Source of the DNA: an uncultured Dorea sp.
GTDB lineage: Bacteria; Bacillota_A; Clostridia; Lachnospirales; Lachnospiraceae
Length of the DNA: 13,608 nucleotides
Assembly (NCBI GenBank): GCA_910579015.1
Contig: CAJTRO010000020.1
Span: 48,210-61,817 of the forward strand
Direction: 5' to 3'
Of this stretch, positions 13,083-13,608 are shown one piece after another. A model generated the notes under the pieces. The model worked only from the letters and a program-made list of their open reading frames with translations. It made no database searches and had not been told where the DNA came from. Made by a program: the position numbers and the translations under genes. Each line of letters starts with the position of its first letter. The stretch's first letter is position 1.

Positions 13083-13595
13083 ATGATGAAAAAGAAACTG
13101 ATCAGTACCCTGTTATGTACGTCTATGGTTGCCGCCCTCGCGGCAGGATGCGGCGGCAGCGGAGACGGCGGCAGTGAAGGCGGCGGAGACGCCAAGGGTG
13201 ATTCTGACAAAACCACCCTTACCATGTGGCTCCCGCCTCTGGATGAAGACACGGAGAATAACTTCAAGCCTTTGCTGGCAGACTTCGAAGAGGAGAACAA
13301 CTGCGAAGTCAAGATGGAACTGATCCCATGGGCGTCTTATGAAGAAAAATGGTCCACAGCCATAAGCGGAGGAGAAGGCCCGGACATCGGCTATATGTAC
13401 GCTGAGATGTATCCGACCTACATATCTTCCGGCGCTGTCGTTGATCTGACCGATATGATGGAAGATGCAGACTATGATGAATATCTGTATCTGGACCGCG
13501 GAGAGATGATGAGCGGATTATACGGCATTCCGATCGTAACCGGCGTTCCGTTCGTACTCTACTATAATCAGGAAATCGAATCTTTCCAAAGTTAG
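13083..13595 (+). CDS. truncated family 1 solute-binding lipoprotein (N-terminal part only)
   Basis: The start ATG at 13083 has CAGGAGG eight bases ahead; an upstream in-frame ATG at 13050 lacks a site. Residues 1-23 form a lipoprotein signal (MMKKKLISTLLCTSM, then lipobox LAAGC with C23), followed by a Gly/Ser/Asp linker. The mature part, TTLTMWLPPLDEDTENNFKPL, FEEENNCEVKMELIPW, GPDIGYMYAEMYPTYISSGAVVDLT and LYGIPIVTGVPFVLYYNQEI, is a normal N-terminal lobe of a sugar-binding protein. After I165 the expected continuation (a Leu/Ala/Gly-rich helix after YYNxE) is replaced by ESFQS and a TAG stop. Family members run to about 420-450 residues, so more than half is missing. Either the gene is interrupted here, for example by a mobile element whose end starts near 13578, or the assembly is broken. 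It is paralogous in design to the binding protein at 9404-10738. Confidence 0.85.
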   Translation: MMKKKLISTLLCTSMVAALAAGCGGSGDGGSEGGGDAKGDSDKTTLTMWLPPLDEDTENNFKPLLADFEEENNCEVKMELIPWASYEEKWSTAISGGEGPDIGYMYAEMYPTYISSGAVVDLTDMMEDADYDEYLYLDRGEMMSGLYGIPIVTGVPFVLYYNQEIESFQS

Positions 13596-13608
13596 TTGAA
13601 ATAAAGCT

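Noticed and set aside
1..13608. CRISPR array, tRNA, rRNA or prophage genes
   Set aside because: No regularly spaced repeats, cloverleaf-like stems, rRNA-like segments or phage-type proteins were seen on either strand.

Overview
The window looks like part of the chromosome of a Gram-positive anaerobe of the Clostridia, most likely a gut Lachnospiraceae. The reasons are AGGAGG-type ribosome binding sites, sigma-A-like promoters, Cys-anchored lipoprotein sugar-binding proteins, a CUT1 sugar transporter with no dedicated ATPase, AraC/YesN-type regulation, and cytoplasmic iron-sulfur and molybdenum enzymes. Species cannot be named from the sequence alone.

Left region (1-3370): an AraC-family regulator is transcribed leftward from a good promoter and ends in a strong intrinsic terminator. 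Divergent from it is a compact rightward operon, nanQ-nanE-nanK, with gaps of 3 bp and an 8-bp overlap. It encodes the YhcH-type sialic acid anomerase, ManNAc-6-phosphate 2-epimerase and a ROK-family ManNAc kinase. The sialic acid lyase NanA and a sialic acid transporter are not in the window. A repeated ATAGCAYAATRCACT-like motif at both ends of the regulator gene is a candidate operator. Its copy at the extreme left edge suggests that more of the regulon lies just outside.

Middle region (3371-10804): one leftward operon starts at a near-consensus promoter overlapped by a catabolite-repression-like (cre) element. In order of transcription it encodes a family 1 lipoprotein solute-binding protein, two CUT1 permeases, a DUF4091/GH123-like protein without a signal peptide, a cytoplasmic molybdopterin oxidoreductase and a four-cluster ferredoxin subunit. 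A hairpin plus U-tract between the binding protein and the first permease probably lowers expression of the later genes. The combination suggests uptake of a glycan or glycoconjugate, intracellular cleavage or rearrangement, and then a redox step by a molybdenum enzyme. This is the least ordinary part of the window and could be an undescribed catabolic pathway.

Right region (10876-13608): upstream on the same strand is a two-gene unit, a UroD-superfamily (MtaA/MtbA/CmuA-like) methyltransferase followed by a NAT_N/GNAT_C acyltransferase-like protein. An AT-rich divergent region of about 280 bp carries a perfect 10-bp inverted repeat. It precedes a second lipoprotein solute-binding protein, whose reading frame stops after only 170 codons, 13 bp before the window edge. 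That gene appears truncated. No tRNA, rRNA or CRISPR array was seen, and no complete mobile element.
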